From NCBI GenBank assembly GCA_034927685.1, contig JAYFPO010000003.1:24531-88530 (forward strand): a DNA stretch of 64,000 nucleotides, given 5' to 3'. Below, piece by piece: positions 34,142 through 43,888 of the stretch. Every line of letters starts with the position of its first letter. The stretch's first letter is position 1. Position numbers and translations under genes: made by a program. The notes under the pieces are model-generated. The model worked only from the letters and a program-made list of their open reading frames with translations, had not been told where the DNA came from and did no database searches. Source of the stretch: RGIG3159 sp034927685. Its GTDB lineage: Bacteria; Bacillota; Clostridia; Oscillospirales; Oscillospiraceae.

Positions 34142-37103
34142 GCGCGTTTTCCTCCTCCAAATCATTTTCTTCCGCCGCGCGGCAGCCCCCGCAGATCCAC
34201 GGCGGCACGCTCTTCCCGCAGACGTTGCCGCTGGCCTGGCTGCCGGACTGGCTGAACGCGATGTCGTAATCCCTGTTGTTGAAAGCGGTGTTGCACAGGA
34301 CGGCATTTCCCCCGTAGGCGACGTTCAGGCCGAACCCCCCGTTGTCCCGCACCTCGTTAAAGGCGGCCAGGGCCCCGGAATAGAGGGAGATTCCCCCCTT
34401 CGTGTTGGCGCAGACCCGGTTTCCCTCGACGACGGAGCGCGCGTCAATCGCCGCGATGCCGTTCGAGAAATTCCGGGATACGTCGTTGTCCCGGACCGCG
34501 GAGACGCCGCGGGCGGACAGCGCGGTCACCCGGTTTTCACAGATCCGGTTTTCGGCGATCAGCGTGCTGCCGGTCATCTGGCTGAGGATCCCGTTGCCGA
34601 AGTTGCGGAAAACCTCGTTGCGGAGGATGGTCACCGTGTCGCCGTAGGAGACGATCGCCGTGCTGCCGTTATAGGAGATGCGGCAGTCCTCGATGCGGAG
34701 ATTGATGCCCCGGTTGTTTATGCCGACGGTGCCGCTGCCGAAAACGGTGCAGGCGGCAATCAGGCAGTTTCTGGCGGTGCGGTCCAGAAAGAAACCGCTG
34801 TTGCAGTTCACGACGGCGAGCCCGGCAAACGTGATCTCATGGCTGTCCCCGACGGCCGAGACCCCATACACGGTGTAATTTCTGACCGTGAACGACCGGA
34901 TTTCGACGCCGAAGGCATCCTGGACGACAAACCCGCTCTCCAGCGTGCCCGTCCCGTCCAGAACCGCCCCGTCCCCGCCGACGATTCTGATCCGGCTTTG
35001 GGTGACCGTCACCTGTTCGCGGTAGACGCCGCCCTTCACCAGGATGATGTCCCAGGGCTGCGCTGCGTTCACCGCCTGCTGGATGGTCGCATAGTCGTCC
35101 GGGACCACGATGGTCGCCGCCTCCTCCGCCGGGCCGCACCGGCGCGCTTCCGGCGCTTCCGGCACGCCGTTTTCGCAGCAGATCCACGGCGGCAGGCATT
35201 TTTCACAGTCGTTGTTCTGGAAAACGCTGTTCGTCTGGACCCGGACCAGATCGAATATAAAATTCCCGTGGGCCGTGTTGTCCCCGACGAAATTATTGTC
35301 CAACACGACGATTCCGTTCAGCCCGTTGCCGTCCGCCCGGTTGCCGGTGACGGTATTCCCGCCGGTGTTCGACGAGAAAATCCCGTACGCGCCGTTGGAG
35401 CAGAGCCGGTTGTTCCTCGCCGTCCCGTCGCTGCCGTTCATCATGACGCCGTAATTGAAGTTGGAGCAGATCTCGCTGTCTTCGACAACGGCGCCGCCGC
35501 CCTGGATTTCAACGCCGTCCTGCAGATTCCGCGCGATCCGGCAGGCGCGGATCCGGGTGCCGTTCCCCATGCAGGCGACGCCGCTGTCATAGTTATCCTC
35601 AGCGGCCGTTTCTGTGATCTCCGTACCGGTGCCGAAGCAGTAGACACCCAGGTTCCCGTTATAGGAAAACCGGCTTTTTTCGATGCGGAGGCCGCTGCTG
35701 AAGTCATACACCCCGTTATAGGCGCCCTCGGCCCCGCTTTCGCTGATCCGGTTGTCCTTCGTCGCGGTGTCAAGGTAAACGCCGTAGAACTGAATATCGC
35801 GGATGCCCGTCCGCGCGAGGACGTTCCCGCCTCCGCCCAGAATGCCGACGCCGAAGCTCACGTAGTTTTCAATCCGGAAGGACCGGATCTCCACGCCGGA
35901 AGCGCCGTTCAGGATAAAGCCGACGTCCAGCCTGCCCCCGCCGTCGAGCACCGTATTTTCTTTGCCGATGATTCTGAGGCCGTCTTTTTCCACCATCACC
36001 TGCTCGCGGTAGACGCCGCTCTCGACGCATATGACGCCTCCGGGGGCCGCCGCATCGACGGCCTGCTGGATGGTCGGGTAATCCTCCGGGACACGGAGCG
36101 CCGAAGCCGGGCAGGGGACGGCCCCGCTTTCGCCGTCGGGCGCCGCACTCCGCGCGCACCCCTCGCAAAGCCAGGGCGGCAGGCTTCTGCCGCAGCTGTT
36201 GCCGCGCACAGTATTCCGGACCCGGACCCTCACGAGGTCGAATTTCCCGTTGCCCCGCGCCCGGTTGCCCACGACCGTGTTGCCCTGCTGCTCGATGAGA
36301 ATCCCGATATCCGCGTTGTCGTTTACCTCGTTTGCGAGGATGCTGCTCAGGCCGGTTCCATTGACATAGATGCCGTATCTGCCGCTTTTGCAGACCCGGT
36401 TCCCCCGGACGGTGCTGTTCTCCGCCGCGACGGAAATGCCGTCGTAGGTGATGGTCTCCCGGACGTCGTTACCCTCGACCAGGCAGCCGGCGCCGGTCAC
36501 GTTGATCCCTCCGCTCCTGCTTCCAAAGACGTCGTTTCCCTTGATCTGCGCGCGGATGCCGGCGGCGGCGATTCCGATAACATTGCGGCCCGCGGCGCAG
36601 CGGCATATCCACGCGTCGGCGGAGCTCTCCTCGCAGGACACACCCGTCCGGCAGTACAGAATCCGGCAGTTCTCCGCGCGCAGACAGTGCCCGAGGTCGT
36701 AAATGCCGCTCTCCGCGGATTTCACGCTGCAGCCGGTGACGCGGCTGTCCGAGACCCCGGCGTCCTGCTTGACGCCGCTGCCGCCGATATTGAAGAAGCG
36801 CGTCTGCGAGATGGCGTTCGAAGTCCCACCGCCCAGGATGTCCACGCCGTCGCCCTGAAAGTTTTTTATGATAAAGGAGCGGATTTCCACGCCGCTCGTA
36901 TTGTCGAGGGTGAAAGCGGTGCCGGGCATCCACTGCCCGTCGAGCACCGCGTTTTTCTCTCCGGTGATGCTGAGAAAGCTTTTGCCCACCGTCACCCGCT
37001 CGCGGTAGACGCCGCCCTCCACGAGAATTTCGTCCCCGGGCAGCGCCGCGTCCACGGCGGCCTGAATGGTGGGATAGTCGGTTCTGACCCGTATTACCGC
37101 CAT
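34128..37103 (-). CDS. Three-module right-handed beta-helix repeat protein
   Basis: 991 residues, no signal peptide or membrane helix. It consists of three tandem modules of about 331 residues (starting near residues 1, 333 and 663). Each opens with a [V/I]P-[D/E]DY[P/A]TIQ-AV-A-type strand-helix (RTDYPTIQAAVDAA, PEDYPTIQQAVDAA, PDDYATIQQAVNAA) and GGVYRE[Q/R]V, continues with NosD/pectate-lyase-like rungs full of N, G and V/I, and closes with a Cys-rich cap: CGRSLPPWLCEGC, CEKCLPPWICC, CGKSVPPWICGGC. Such folds bind or cleave polysaccharide or act as structural rods; no catalytic residues were identified. Strong AGGAGGA before ATG 37103. High GC and isolated location next to a transposase suggest acquired DNA. 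Confidence 0.85.
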   Translation of the reverse strand: MAVIRVRTDYPTIQAAVDAALPGDEILVEGGVYRERVTVGKSFLSITGEKNAVLDGQWMPGTAFTLDNTSGVEIRSFIIKNFQGDGVDILGGGTSNAISQTRFFNIGGSGVKQDAGVSDSRVTGCSVKSAESGIYDLGHCLRAENCRILYCRTGVSCEESSADAWICRCAAGRNVIGIAAAGIRAQIKGNDVFGSRSGGINVTGAGCLVEGNDVRETITYDGISVAAENSTVRGNRVCKSGRYGIYVNGTGLSSILANEVNDNADIGILIEQQGNTVVGNRARGNGKFDLVRVRVRNTVRGNSCGRSLPPWLCEGCARSAAPDGESGAVPCPASALRVPEDYPTIQQAVDAAAPGGVICVESGVYREQVMVEKDGLRIIGKENTVLDGGGRLDVGFILNGASGVEIRSFRIENYVSFGVGILGGGGNVLARTGIRDIQFYGVYLDTATKDNRISESGAEGAYNGVYDFSSGLRIEKSRFSYNGNLGVYCFGTGTEITETAAEDNYDSGVACMGNGTRIRACRIARNLQDGVEIQGGGAVVEDSEICSNFNYGVMMNGSDGTARNNRLCSNGAYGIFSSNTGGNTVTGNRADGNGLNGIVVLDNNFVGDNTAHGNFIFDLVRVQTNSVFQNNDCEKCLPPWICCENGVPEAPEARRCGPAEEAATIVVPDDYATIQQAVNAAQPWDIILVKGGVYREQVTVTQSRIRIVGGDGAVLDGTGTLESGFVVQDAFGVEIRSFTVRNYTVYGVSAVGDSHEITFAGLAVVNCNSGFFLDRTARNCLIAACTVFGSGTVGINNRGINLRIEDCRISYNGSTAIVSYGDTVTILRNEVFRNFGNGILSQMTGSTLIAENRICENRVTALSARGVSAVRDNDVSRNFSNGIAAIDARSVVEGNRVCANTKGGISLYSGALAAFNEVRDNGGFGLNVAYGGNAVLCNTAFNNRDYDIAFSQSGSQASGNVCGKSVPPWICGGCRAAEENDLEEENAHDQA

Positions 37104-37249
37104 AATTTTCCTCCTGACTGAAATGGTCCCGATCATTAAACAGAATGAACCACTTCAGCTTATTCAGGAGGGCGGCAAACTGTCCCGCGCGCGGCGCAAA
37201 AGCGGTCCGCCGGATGAACGCCGGGGTAACATGCCGAATACGGCAAAAA

Positions 37250-37287
37250 TGGGCCGCCCCAAAAGCAATTTTGGGGCGGCCCATCCA
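37250..37287 (-). terminator. Hairpin at the left flank of the transposase
   Basis: TGGGCCGCCCCAAAA pairs with TTTTGGGGCGGCCCA around a GCAA loop. On the minus strand it is followed by TTTTTGCC, so it would stop minus-strand transcription entering the beta-helix gene from the insertion sequence side. Confidence 0.65.
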
Positions 37288-38718
37288 GATTTTCAAAAAA
37301 GGTCGCCGAAAGGCGGTGCGAGAAGTGGAGGCCTGGAAAAAAAGATAATCCGTGAAGTAGTCATGGTGGACATCGACGAGCTGGTACCAAAGGATCATCT
37401 GCTGCGAAAGATAGAACGAGTAATGGATTACGACTGGCTATATGCTCGGCTAAGCCCGTATTATTGCCATGACAACGGGCGGGACGGAACAGACCCGGTT
37501 GTGCTGGTGAAGATGGTTCTCATCCAGCATCTGTTTGGTATTCCATCGCTCAGGCAGACATACCAGAGGGTAAACGACACCCTATCGTATCGCTGGCTTT
37601 TGGGCTATGGTCTGCTGGATAACATACCGCATTTTGCAACAGTGAGCTATGCTTTCTGCAAGCGCTTCCCTCCAGAACTCGCGGAAGAGATATTTGATCA
37701 CATATTGAACAAGGCTCTAAATCACACCATGGTAGACCCCAGTATCATTTTCGTGGACGGAACGCACATCAAAGCCTCGGCAAACAAGAAGAAGTTTCAA
37801 AAGGAAATGGTGGCTAAAACAGCAAAGATTTATGCCCAGCAGCTTCACAAAGAAGTGAATGCGGAGCACGAGAAGCTCGGTAAGTCGCCGATCGAGGATG
37901 ATGACGGCAATGACGATGACGGCACTCCTCCGGGGGAGGAGAAAACTGTATCCACGACGGACAAAGATTGCGGAATGTTCGTAAAAGGTGAGCATGAGAG
38001 GCAATTTGCCTATGAAGCACACACAGCATGTGAACGGCATGGTTTTGTTCTTGATGTGGAGGTAACGGCAGGAAACGTCCATGACGCTGTGGCATGGGAT
38101 GCGTTATATGACCGAGTGACAGGCAAATATGATGTAGAGTTTGTGGCAATGGACGCAGGATACAAGACCCCGTGGATAGCGAAGAAAGTTCTTGACGACG
38201 GAAGGATTCCGGTGCTGCCTTATACCCGGTATAAGGGCAACCCGGATTGGTATAAACCATGGGAGTATGAATACGCCGCCGAAAACGACTGCTATATCTG
38301 CCGGCATGGCGGGATACTGAGACACACAACGACAGATAGAAACGGTGAGCGCACTTACCGAAGCGGCACCAAATTCTGCCGGGGCTGTCCCTTTCAGGCA
38401 GAGTGCGGAGCCAATGAGAAGGGGCAGAAAATCCTGACGCGACACATCTGGCAAGAGCAACTGGATTTGGTGGAGCAGATACGAAAGACTGAGCGTGGCA
38501 AGGAAATCTATGCCATGAGGAAAGAAACGATAGAGCGTGTGTTTGGAGACGCCAAGGAAAAGCACGCTATGCGTTATACACAGCATCGAGGTCTGGCCCG
38601 TGTGACACAATGGGTGAGGCTAAAATATGCTGCCATGAATCTAAAAAAGTTAGCAACATGGGCTTGGAATAGCCCTCGTTTTTCTCGGTTTCGGCTCGTA
38701 TTATGCCCGTTATACACG

Positions 38719-38757
38719 AAGAACCGCAGTTTTCGCATATTAAAACTGCGGTTCTTT
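38719..38757. terminator. Hairpin in the transposase 3' region
   Basis: AAGAACCGCAGTTTT pairs with AAAACTGCGGTTCTT with a short AT-rich loop. It probably marks the right end of the insertion sequence and can act as terminator. Confidence 0.6.
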
Positions 38758-38810
38758 GACAGGCTGAAACGCGCCCGCGCGGGAATCTTCCCGCGTGGGC
38801 GCGTTTTTCA
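38752..38810 (-). terminator. Repeat-type terminator hairpin after clpE (copy 2)
   Basis: Read on the minus strand: AAAAACGCGCCC, inner CGCGGGAA/TTCCCGCG, GGGCGCGTTT and the tail CAGCCTGTCAAAG. Relative to its gene it matches copy 1 after rnpB (tail CAGACTGTCAAA) with only a few changes. Confidence 0.7.
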
Positions 38811-38813
38811 TAG

Positions 38814-41114
38814 TTATATGGCTTCGACCTTGACGGTCTCGCCCTCGGTGGAAAGTTTGACCTGCGAAATCGGGTTCTCGAAGGCGTCGATCAGCTTTTC
38901 GGCAATGGGGTCCTCGATGTCCCGCTGAATGGTCCTCTTGAGGTTCCGCGCGCCGTAGGCTGCGGAATAGGACTTCTTCGTCAAGGTGTCCAGAACAGAA
39001 CCATCCCAGTCAAGCCGAATCCCACGTTTCTCCATCGCACTTTGCAGATCGCCCAGCATAATGACGGCGATGTCGCGGAAATTCGCCTCTGAAAGGCGGT
39101 TGAAGCAGATCACCTCATCCACCCGGTTCAGGAACTCAGGCCGCAGGAACTCGCCCAGGGCCTTCATGGCCTTCTCCTTGGTCTGCTCCGTCGCGGTGCG
39201 GCCAAAGCCGACCGAGCCGCCCTTCCGGTCTGAGCCTGCGTTCGAAGTCATAATGACAATGGTGTTTTCAAAATTGACCAGCCGCCCCTGCGCGTCGGTA
39301 ATATGGCCGTCGTCCAGAATCTGCAGCAGAATATTCAGCACGTCGGGATGGGCCTTTTCCAGCTCGTCAAAGAGAACAATGGAATAGGGCCTGCGGCGGA
39401 TTTTCTCCGTGAGCTGCCCCGCCTCGTCGTAGCCCACATAGCCGGGCGGCGAACCGATGATTTTCGAGACCGAGTGCTTCTCCATATACTCCGACATATC
39501 CAGCCGAATCAGCGACTCTGTGGATTCGAACATGTCGTCCGCGAGGCATTTGACCAGTTCCGTCTTGCCGACGCCGGTGGAACCGGTAAAGATAAAGGAG
39601 ACGGGGTGCTTTTTGATTGAAATGCCAACCCGGCTTCTGCGGATGGCGCGGGCAACGGCGGCAATGGCCTCATCCTGCCCCACGATACGGGTTTTGAGTC
39701 GATCCTCCAGGCTGTGCAGCTGCTCATACTCCTGGGCTTTGACCTTACTGGCGGGAATCTTGGTCCAGAGCTCGATGATTCGCGCAAGATTCTCAATGGA
39801 GAGCTGCGGCTTCGGCACGGCCCGCAGCCCGGCCAGCTCCCGGTCCATCTGCATGGCCTCGCTCCGCAGCTTTGCCAGGCGCTCATAGTCCGGATTCTCC
39901 TGAGCTTCCATCAGCATGTTGATCTCGAGCTGCAGGTCGGCGCGGTCCTTCTCCAGCTGCGCCAACCGGTTGATGGTCTCGCTGCGCAGATTGACATCGG
40001 AGCAGGCTTCGTCCAGCAAGTCGATGGCCTTATCCGGCAGGAACCGGTCCGTGATATAGCGCTCGGAGAGCACAACCGTCTCCCGGGCAATCTCCGGCGG
40101 GATGACCACGCCGTGGAACTGCTCGTAGTAATGGGAAATACCCTTTACAATGGCCACTGCCTCCTCAATGGTAGGCTCGCTCACCGTGACAGGCTGAAAG
40201 CGGCGTTCCAGCGCGGAATCCTTCTCGATATACTTGCGGTACTCCTTAAAGGTCGTGGCGCCGATGACCTGCACCTCGCCCCGGGACAGGGCCGGCTTTA
40301 AAATATTGGCGGCGTTCATGGAGCCCTCGGCGTCCCCTGCGCCAACCAGATTATGGACCTCGTCGATGACCAGAATGATGTTGCCCAGTTTCTGTATTTC
40401 GCCGATCAGGCTCTTCATCCGGCTCTCAAACTGGCCGCGGAACTGGGTTCCCGCCACCAAGGCGGTCATATCCAGCAGATAGACCTCCTTATCCCGCAGC
40501 TTTTGCGGCACGTTGCCCTGGATGATCCGCTGGGCCAGCCCCTCGGCAATGGCCGTCTTGCCGACGCCCGGTTCGCCGATCAAACAGGGGTTATTCTTCT
40601 GACGGCGGTTGAGGATCTGCACGACCCGCTCCGTCTCAATCTCGCGGCCGATGACCTGGTCGAGCTCGCCGGCACGCGCCTTGCCGGTCAGATTCAGACA
40701 GTAGCTGTCGAGAAACTTTTTCTTTTTCTGTTCATGGCGGACATCCTTGCCCTTTCTGCTGTCGTCCTGCCGGGTGTCCGGCGCGCTGTCGGCTGGCTGC
40801 AGGGCCTGCTCACCCGCGCCGAACAGCTTGTTGAGAAACGGGAAGGTCGCTGTGCGGCTATCTGCTTCGTCGTCCTCTTCGTCGCCGGAATCCATCTCCG
40901 CGCCACCGAAGGCAGACATCATTTCATTCGACATGTTTTCGAGGTCCTCGTCGCTGATGCCCATTTGCTTCATTACATCATCCACCTGCTTGATGCCAAG
41001 ATCCTTGGCGCACTTCAGGCAGAGGCCCTCGTTAACGGTCTTTCCGTTCTCCAGGCGGGTCAAAAAGATGACCGCAACGTTCTTTTTACATTTGGAGCAA
41101 AGTGGTGGTTTCAT
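38814..41114 (-). CDS. clpE: ClpE-type AAA+ unfoldase with N-terminal zinc finger
   Basis: 766 residues. HSP100 ATPase that feeds misfolded proteins to ClpP or disaggregates them. Order: N-terminal zinc-binding segment CSKCKKN ... CLKCAKD (residues 6-37), a low-complexity acidic linker, AAA1 with IGEPGVGKTAIAEG near residue 185, coiled middle domain (about 390-445), and AAA2 with TGSTGVGKTELVK near residue 520. The double-Clp_N domain of ClpC is absent, which with the zinc finger identifies ClpE. Last gene of the operon starting at PBP1A; TAAGGAGA before the ATG. Its 3' end overlaps the transposase frame tail by to-tail arrangement. Confidence 0.9.
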   Translation of the reverse strand: MKPPLCSKCKKNVAVIFLTRLENGKTVNEGLCLKCAKDLGIKQVDDVMKQMGISDEDLENMSNEMMSAFGGAEMDSGDEEDDEADSRTATFPFLNKLFGAGEQALQPADSAPDTRQDDSRKGKDVRHEQKKKKFLDSYCLNLTGKARAGELDQVIGREIETERVVQILNRRQKNNPCLIGEPGVGKTAIAEGLAQRIIQGNVPQKLRDKEVYLLDMTALVAGTQFRGQFESRMKSLIGEIQKLGNIILVIDEVHNLVGAGDAEGSMNAANILKPALSRGEVQVIGATTFKEYRKYIEKDSALERRFQPVTVSEPTIEEAVAIVKGISHYYEQFHGVVIPPEIARETVVLSERYITDRFLPDKAIDLLDEACSDVNLRSETINRLAQLEKDRADLQLEINMLMEAQENPDYERLAKLRSEAMQMDRELAGLRAVPKPQLSIENLARIIELWTKIPASKVKAQEYEQLHSLEDRLKTRIVGQDEAIAAVARAIRRSRVGISIKKHPVSFIFTGSTGVGKTELVKCLADDMFESTESLIRLDMSEYMEKHSVSKIIGSPPGYVGYDEAGQLTEKIRRRPYSIVLFDELEKAHPDVLNILLQILDDGHITDAQGRLVNFENTIVIMTSNAGSDRKGGSVGFGRTATEQTKEKAMKALGEFLRPEFLNRVDEVICFNRLSEANFRDIAVIMLGDLQSAMEKRGIRLDWDGSVLDTLTKKSYSAAYGARNLKRTIQRDIEDPIAEKLIDAFENPISQVKLSTEGETVKVEAI

Positions 41115-41134
41115 AATGCGTCTCCTTATAGACC

Positions 41135-42316
41135 CTAGTTGGGAATGTACAGCCGGCCGGTTCCGCCGCCAAGCAAAATCACTGAGCCGTCGTCCTGCAT
41201 CACCACGGAGGATACCGCAGACAGATCCTCCCCAGTCGCAATCAAATTCAAATTCTTATCGTACACATACAGATGGGAAGCGGTCAGCACAGCACAGTAG
41301 TCGCCGGCTGTGGAAATCGACAGGACTTCCTCCCCAATATACTGCTCGCCCAACTGATTTCCCGCAGTGTCCACGGTGACCACAGAAAACCGGTTGCCTG
41401 CCTTATACATATTCATGGACAGCGCGGTAAATCCGCCGACGGCGTAATCCGTCACATAGCCCTCTCCGTAGTCATAGGTCCCCAAAACCTCTCCTGCCGT
41501 ATTCAGCAAAACCAACTGTGTTTCGCCGACGGCGCAGATTTTGTCGTCGTCCACAAACTGCAGATCCCAGATGAGCTGCCCGCCCAGGGAAACCTGGGCA
41601 ATCGGCTCTTCCTGATCGGTCCGGAACAGGACCGCCGTGCTCTCATACCCGCCGGATGCGCTGTCCAGCGCCACGGCACACAGATACTTGCCGGATTCCG
41701 ACACGGCGCATTGGTTCATATACTGACTGGCAGAATACCAGCGGTAAATCTGGTTCTGTTTCTTGTCGTAGACGGTAACCACCGCCCGATAGCCCTTCAG
41801 CAGCTCCAGATAGCAGATCGCATCGCCGCCGGAGATATCGGCGTCGAGGATCGTGCCGTCTGTCTCCAGGTCTAGAACCGCCGTGCCGCTCTGGTTGATG
41901 GCGGAGAGGCGGTTGCCGCCCACATCACAGCCAAGGACGAGGTCCTTGCCTGTGCGCAGGGACGGCGTCTGATAGACGTGCTGAATGGTCCCAAGCTCAC
42001 TGCCGGCGGTGTCGAAGATTGTCAGGCCACTGCCGGTCAGCGCGGCCAGCGCATTGTGGCAGGAGACATAGGCGTTTTTGCTGCCATCATCATACTGATA
42101 GATCACCTCGCTGGTGCTTTGGCCGGAAAAGAGCTGCCGCACCCGGCGAAGGTTCAGCTGATCGCGGAACATCAGCAGGCAGACCGCAAGGATCAGCGCC
42201 AGCAAAAGCACCGCGAGCAGAATAATTTTTTTTGCGGGATTCTTTCTCTCCGGCGGCTCCGGCGTATTCAAAAAGGGCTGGATCGGCGTCACCTTCTGGT
42301 CGTCAAACTCCGACAT
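41135..42316 (-). CDS. DUF5711-type membrane-anchored beta-propeller-like protein
   Basis: 393 residues. A cytoplasmic N-terminal tail with PERKNPAKK precedes one membrane helix (about 30-50: IILLAVLLLALILAVCLL), then an extracellular domain with repeating strands of the type TIFDTAGSELGT, LDLETDGTILDADIS, VVTVYDKKQNQIY, ILLGGGTGRLYIP, like WD40/PQQ propellers; this agrees with DUF5711. Function unknown. GGGGAGG precedes the ATG, which lies within the last 14 bases of truA. Confidence 0.78.
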   Translation of the reverse strand: MSEFDDQKVTPIQPFLNTPEPPERKNPAKKIILLAVLLLALILAVCLLMFRDQLNLRRVRQLFSGQSTSEVIYQYDDGSKNAYVSCHNALAALTGSGLTIFDTAGSELGTIQHVYQTPSLRTGKDLVLGCDVGGNRLSAINQSGTAVLDLETDGTILDADISGGDAICYLELLKGYRAVVTVYDKKQNQIYRWYSASQYMNQCAVSESGKYLCAVALDSASGGYESTAVLFRTDQEEPIAQVSLGGQLIWDLQFVDDDKICAVGETQLVLLNTAGEVLGTYDYGEGYVTDYAVGGFTALSMNMYKAGNRFSVVTVDTAGNQLGEQYIGEEVLSISTAGDYCAVLTASHLYVYDKNLNLIATGEDLSAVSSVVMQDDGSVILLGGGTGRLYIPN

Positions 42317-43070
42317 GAAACGAAACCTCCCCACATTCATACCACACCCCGGTCATATACAGTCCGCCGGGCGGCACGGTTGGGCCGGCGGCCGTCCGGT
42401 CGCCCCGGGCCAGGATTCCGCCGATCTCCTCCGGCGCAATTTTCCCCTCGGCGGCGTAGACCACCGTCCCGGCCATGGCCCGGGCCATATTGTAGAGAAA
42501 GCCGTTGGCGCTGACGCGGAGTGAAATCAGATTTCCCTGCCGCTCTACCTCGTATTCATATACCGTGCGGACCGTGGATTTTACCTCGGTGCCGACAGAA
42601 CGGACCGCAGCAAAGTCATGGGTCCCAACGAATACCTGCGCCGCCCGCTGCATCACGGTCTCATCCAGCCGCCGGGGGTAGAGCCATGCCCGGTGCACAT
42701 AGAACGGATCGCGGATCTGGGAATTGTAGATCAAATAGGTATATTCCTTCCGCACGCAGGAGGCAATGGCGTTGAACGTCTCCGGAACCTCCCGAGCGCC
42801 GGTCACGGCAATATCCTCCGGCAGATGCGTGTTGAGCGCATAGGGGATCCGGTCTGTCGGGATCCCCGCTTCGGTCCGGAAATTGGCAACGTAGCACCGG
42901 GCGTGAACGCCCGCGTCGGTCCGTCCGCAGCCGGTCAGTCGGACCGGGTGGCCCATGACCTGCGACACGGCCGTTTCCACGGTTTCCTGCACGGTCCGCT
43001 CGGTTTTCTGGGTCTGCCAGCCGTGATAAGCAGTGCCCTCATATTTGAGTAACAACGCGATGTTTCGCAA
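42303..43070 (-). CDS. truA: tRNA pseudouridine38-40 synthase
   Basis: 255 residues. Modifies U38-U40 of the anticodon arm. LLLKYEGTAYHGWQ at the start, the catalytic Asp in GCGRTDAGVHA near residue 51, and FLYNMARAMAGTVV near residue 195 are diagnostic. The start is TTG 43070 (product MRNIALLLKYEG) with GGAGG seven bases upstream; no ATG is suitably placed. In many Firmicutes truA follows ecfT, as here. Confidence 0.95.
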   Translation of the reverse strand: MRNIALLLKYEGTAYHGWQTQKTERTVQETVETAVSQVMGHPVRLTGCGRTDAGVHARCYVANFRTEAGIPTDRIPYALNTHLPEDIAVTGAREVPETFNAIASCVRKEYTYLIYNSQIRDPFYVHRAWLYPRRLDETVMQRAAQVFVGTHDFAAVRSVGTEVKSTVRTVYEYEVERQGNLISLRVSANGFLYNMARAMAGTVVYAAEGKIAPEEIGGILARGDRTAAGPTVPPGGLYMTGVWYECGEVSFHVGV

Positions 43071-43084
43071 ATGGTAACCTCCGT

Positions 43085-43888
43085 TTACAGGGAAAAGCTG
43101 CACAGCACGATAATTCCCGCCAGCAGCAGCGCGCCGATTCCAAAACATAGATAATCCCGCGGCGCGAAGGAAAGCTGCTTCATTCTGGTTCTGCCCACGC
43201 CGCCCTGATAACAGCGGCATTCCATGGCCGTGGCCAACTCGTCGGCCCGGCGGAAGGAGGAGATGAACAGCGGCACCAGAATCGGCACCAGCGCCTTGGC
43301 GCGCCGCAGCAGATTTCCGGTCTCAAAGTCCGCGCCGCGCGCCTTTTGCGCGGAGATAATCTTATCGGTTTCCTCGATCAGCGTCGGAATGAATCGCAGC
43401 GCAATGCACATCATCATGGACAGTTCATGGACCGGCACCCGAATCTTTTTGAGTGGACTGAGCAGCATCTCAAGCCCGTCCGTCAGGGCAATGGGCGAGG
43501 TGGTGTAGGTCAAAAGGAACGTGCCGCAAACCAGCATCATGATCCGCGCGATCATAAAGAAGGCGTTTACAATGCCCTCCTTCGTGACCGTAAAGATCCA
43601 GAAGGTAAAGAGCGGATCGCCCTGGCTGTAAAACAGGTTGATGACGCCGGTCAGCACAATAATGATCAGCAGTGGCTTCAGGCCCCGCAGCAGCGCGGAC
43701 GGCTTGATCTTGGAAAGCAGCACCGATATGCAGAGAAACAGGAACACCACCCCATAGGAAATAAACCACTTTGCCACGAAGAGGACCACGATATAGAGAA
43801 TGGTCATCAGCAGCTTGGTTCTGGGGTCCAGGCGGTGGACGACGGTGTTGCCCGGGAAATATTGCCCGAGGGTGATATCCTTCAGCAT
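43085..43888 (-). CDS. ecfT: Energy-coupling factor transporter transmembrane protein
   Basis: 267 residues with about five to six membrane helices. The coupling-helix signatures AQKARGADF and AMECRCYQGG are present (the X-Arg-Gly-type motifs that contact the ATPases). Shared vitamin or metal uptake core that works with different S components encoded elsewhere. Overlaps the ecfA2 stop by 7 bases. Confidence 0.95.
   Translation of the reverse strand: MLKDITLGQYFPGNTVVHRLDPRTKLLMTILYIVVLFVAKWFISYGVVFLFLCISVLLSKIKPSALLRGLKPLLIIIVLTGVINLFYSQGDPLFTFWIFTVTKEGIVNAFFMIARIMMLVCGTFLLTYTTSPIALTDGLEMLLSPLKKIRVPVHELSMMMCIALRFIPTLIEETDKIISAQKARGADFETGNLLRRAKALVPILVPLFISSFRRADELATAMECRCYQGGVGRTRMKQLSFAPRDYLCFGIGALLLAGIIVLCSFSL

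Larger units (their letters stand above)
37363..38928 (+). mobile_element. IS1182-family transposase gene, 3' end running into neighbouring DNA
   Basis: From ATG 37363 (MVDIDELVPKDHLLRKIE) the frame has 521 codons. The N-terminal domain with LVKMVLIQHLFGI is typical of IS1182; DDE residues are in IIFVDGTHIKASANK, VEFVAMDAGYKT and ETIERVFGDAKEKH (catalytic E). It looks intact through LKYAAMNLKKLATWAW near 38660, where relatives normally soon stop, but here the frame continues through a hairpin (38719-38757), the clpE terminator and 115 bases antisense to clpE. So the element probably lost its own stop or 3' end. The true start may be a little upstream, since family members usually have about 15 more residues. 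Terminal repeats were not identified. Confidence 0.85.

Noticed and set aside
34140..37121. 993-codon plus-strand frame opposite the beta-helix gene
   Set aside because: High GC opens both strands, but only the minus strand shows the three-module repeat, Cys caps and a strong ribosome site.
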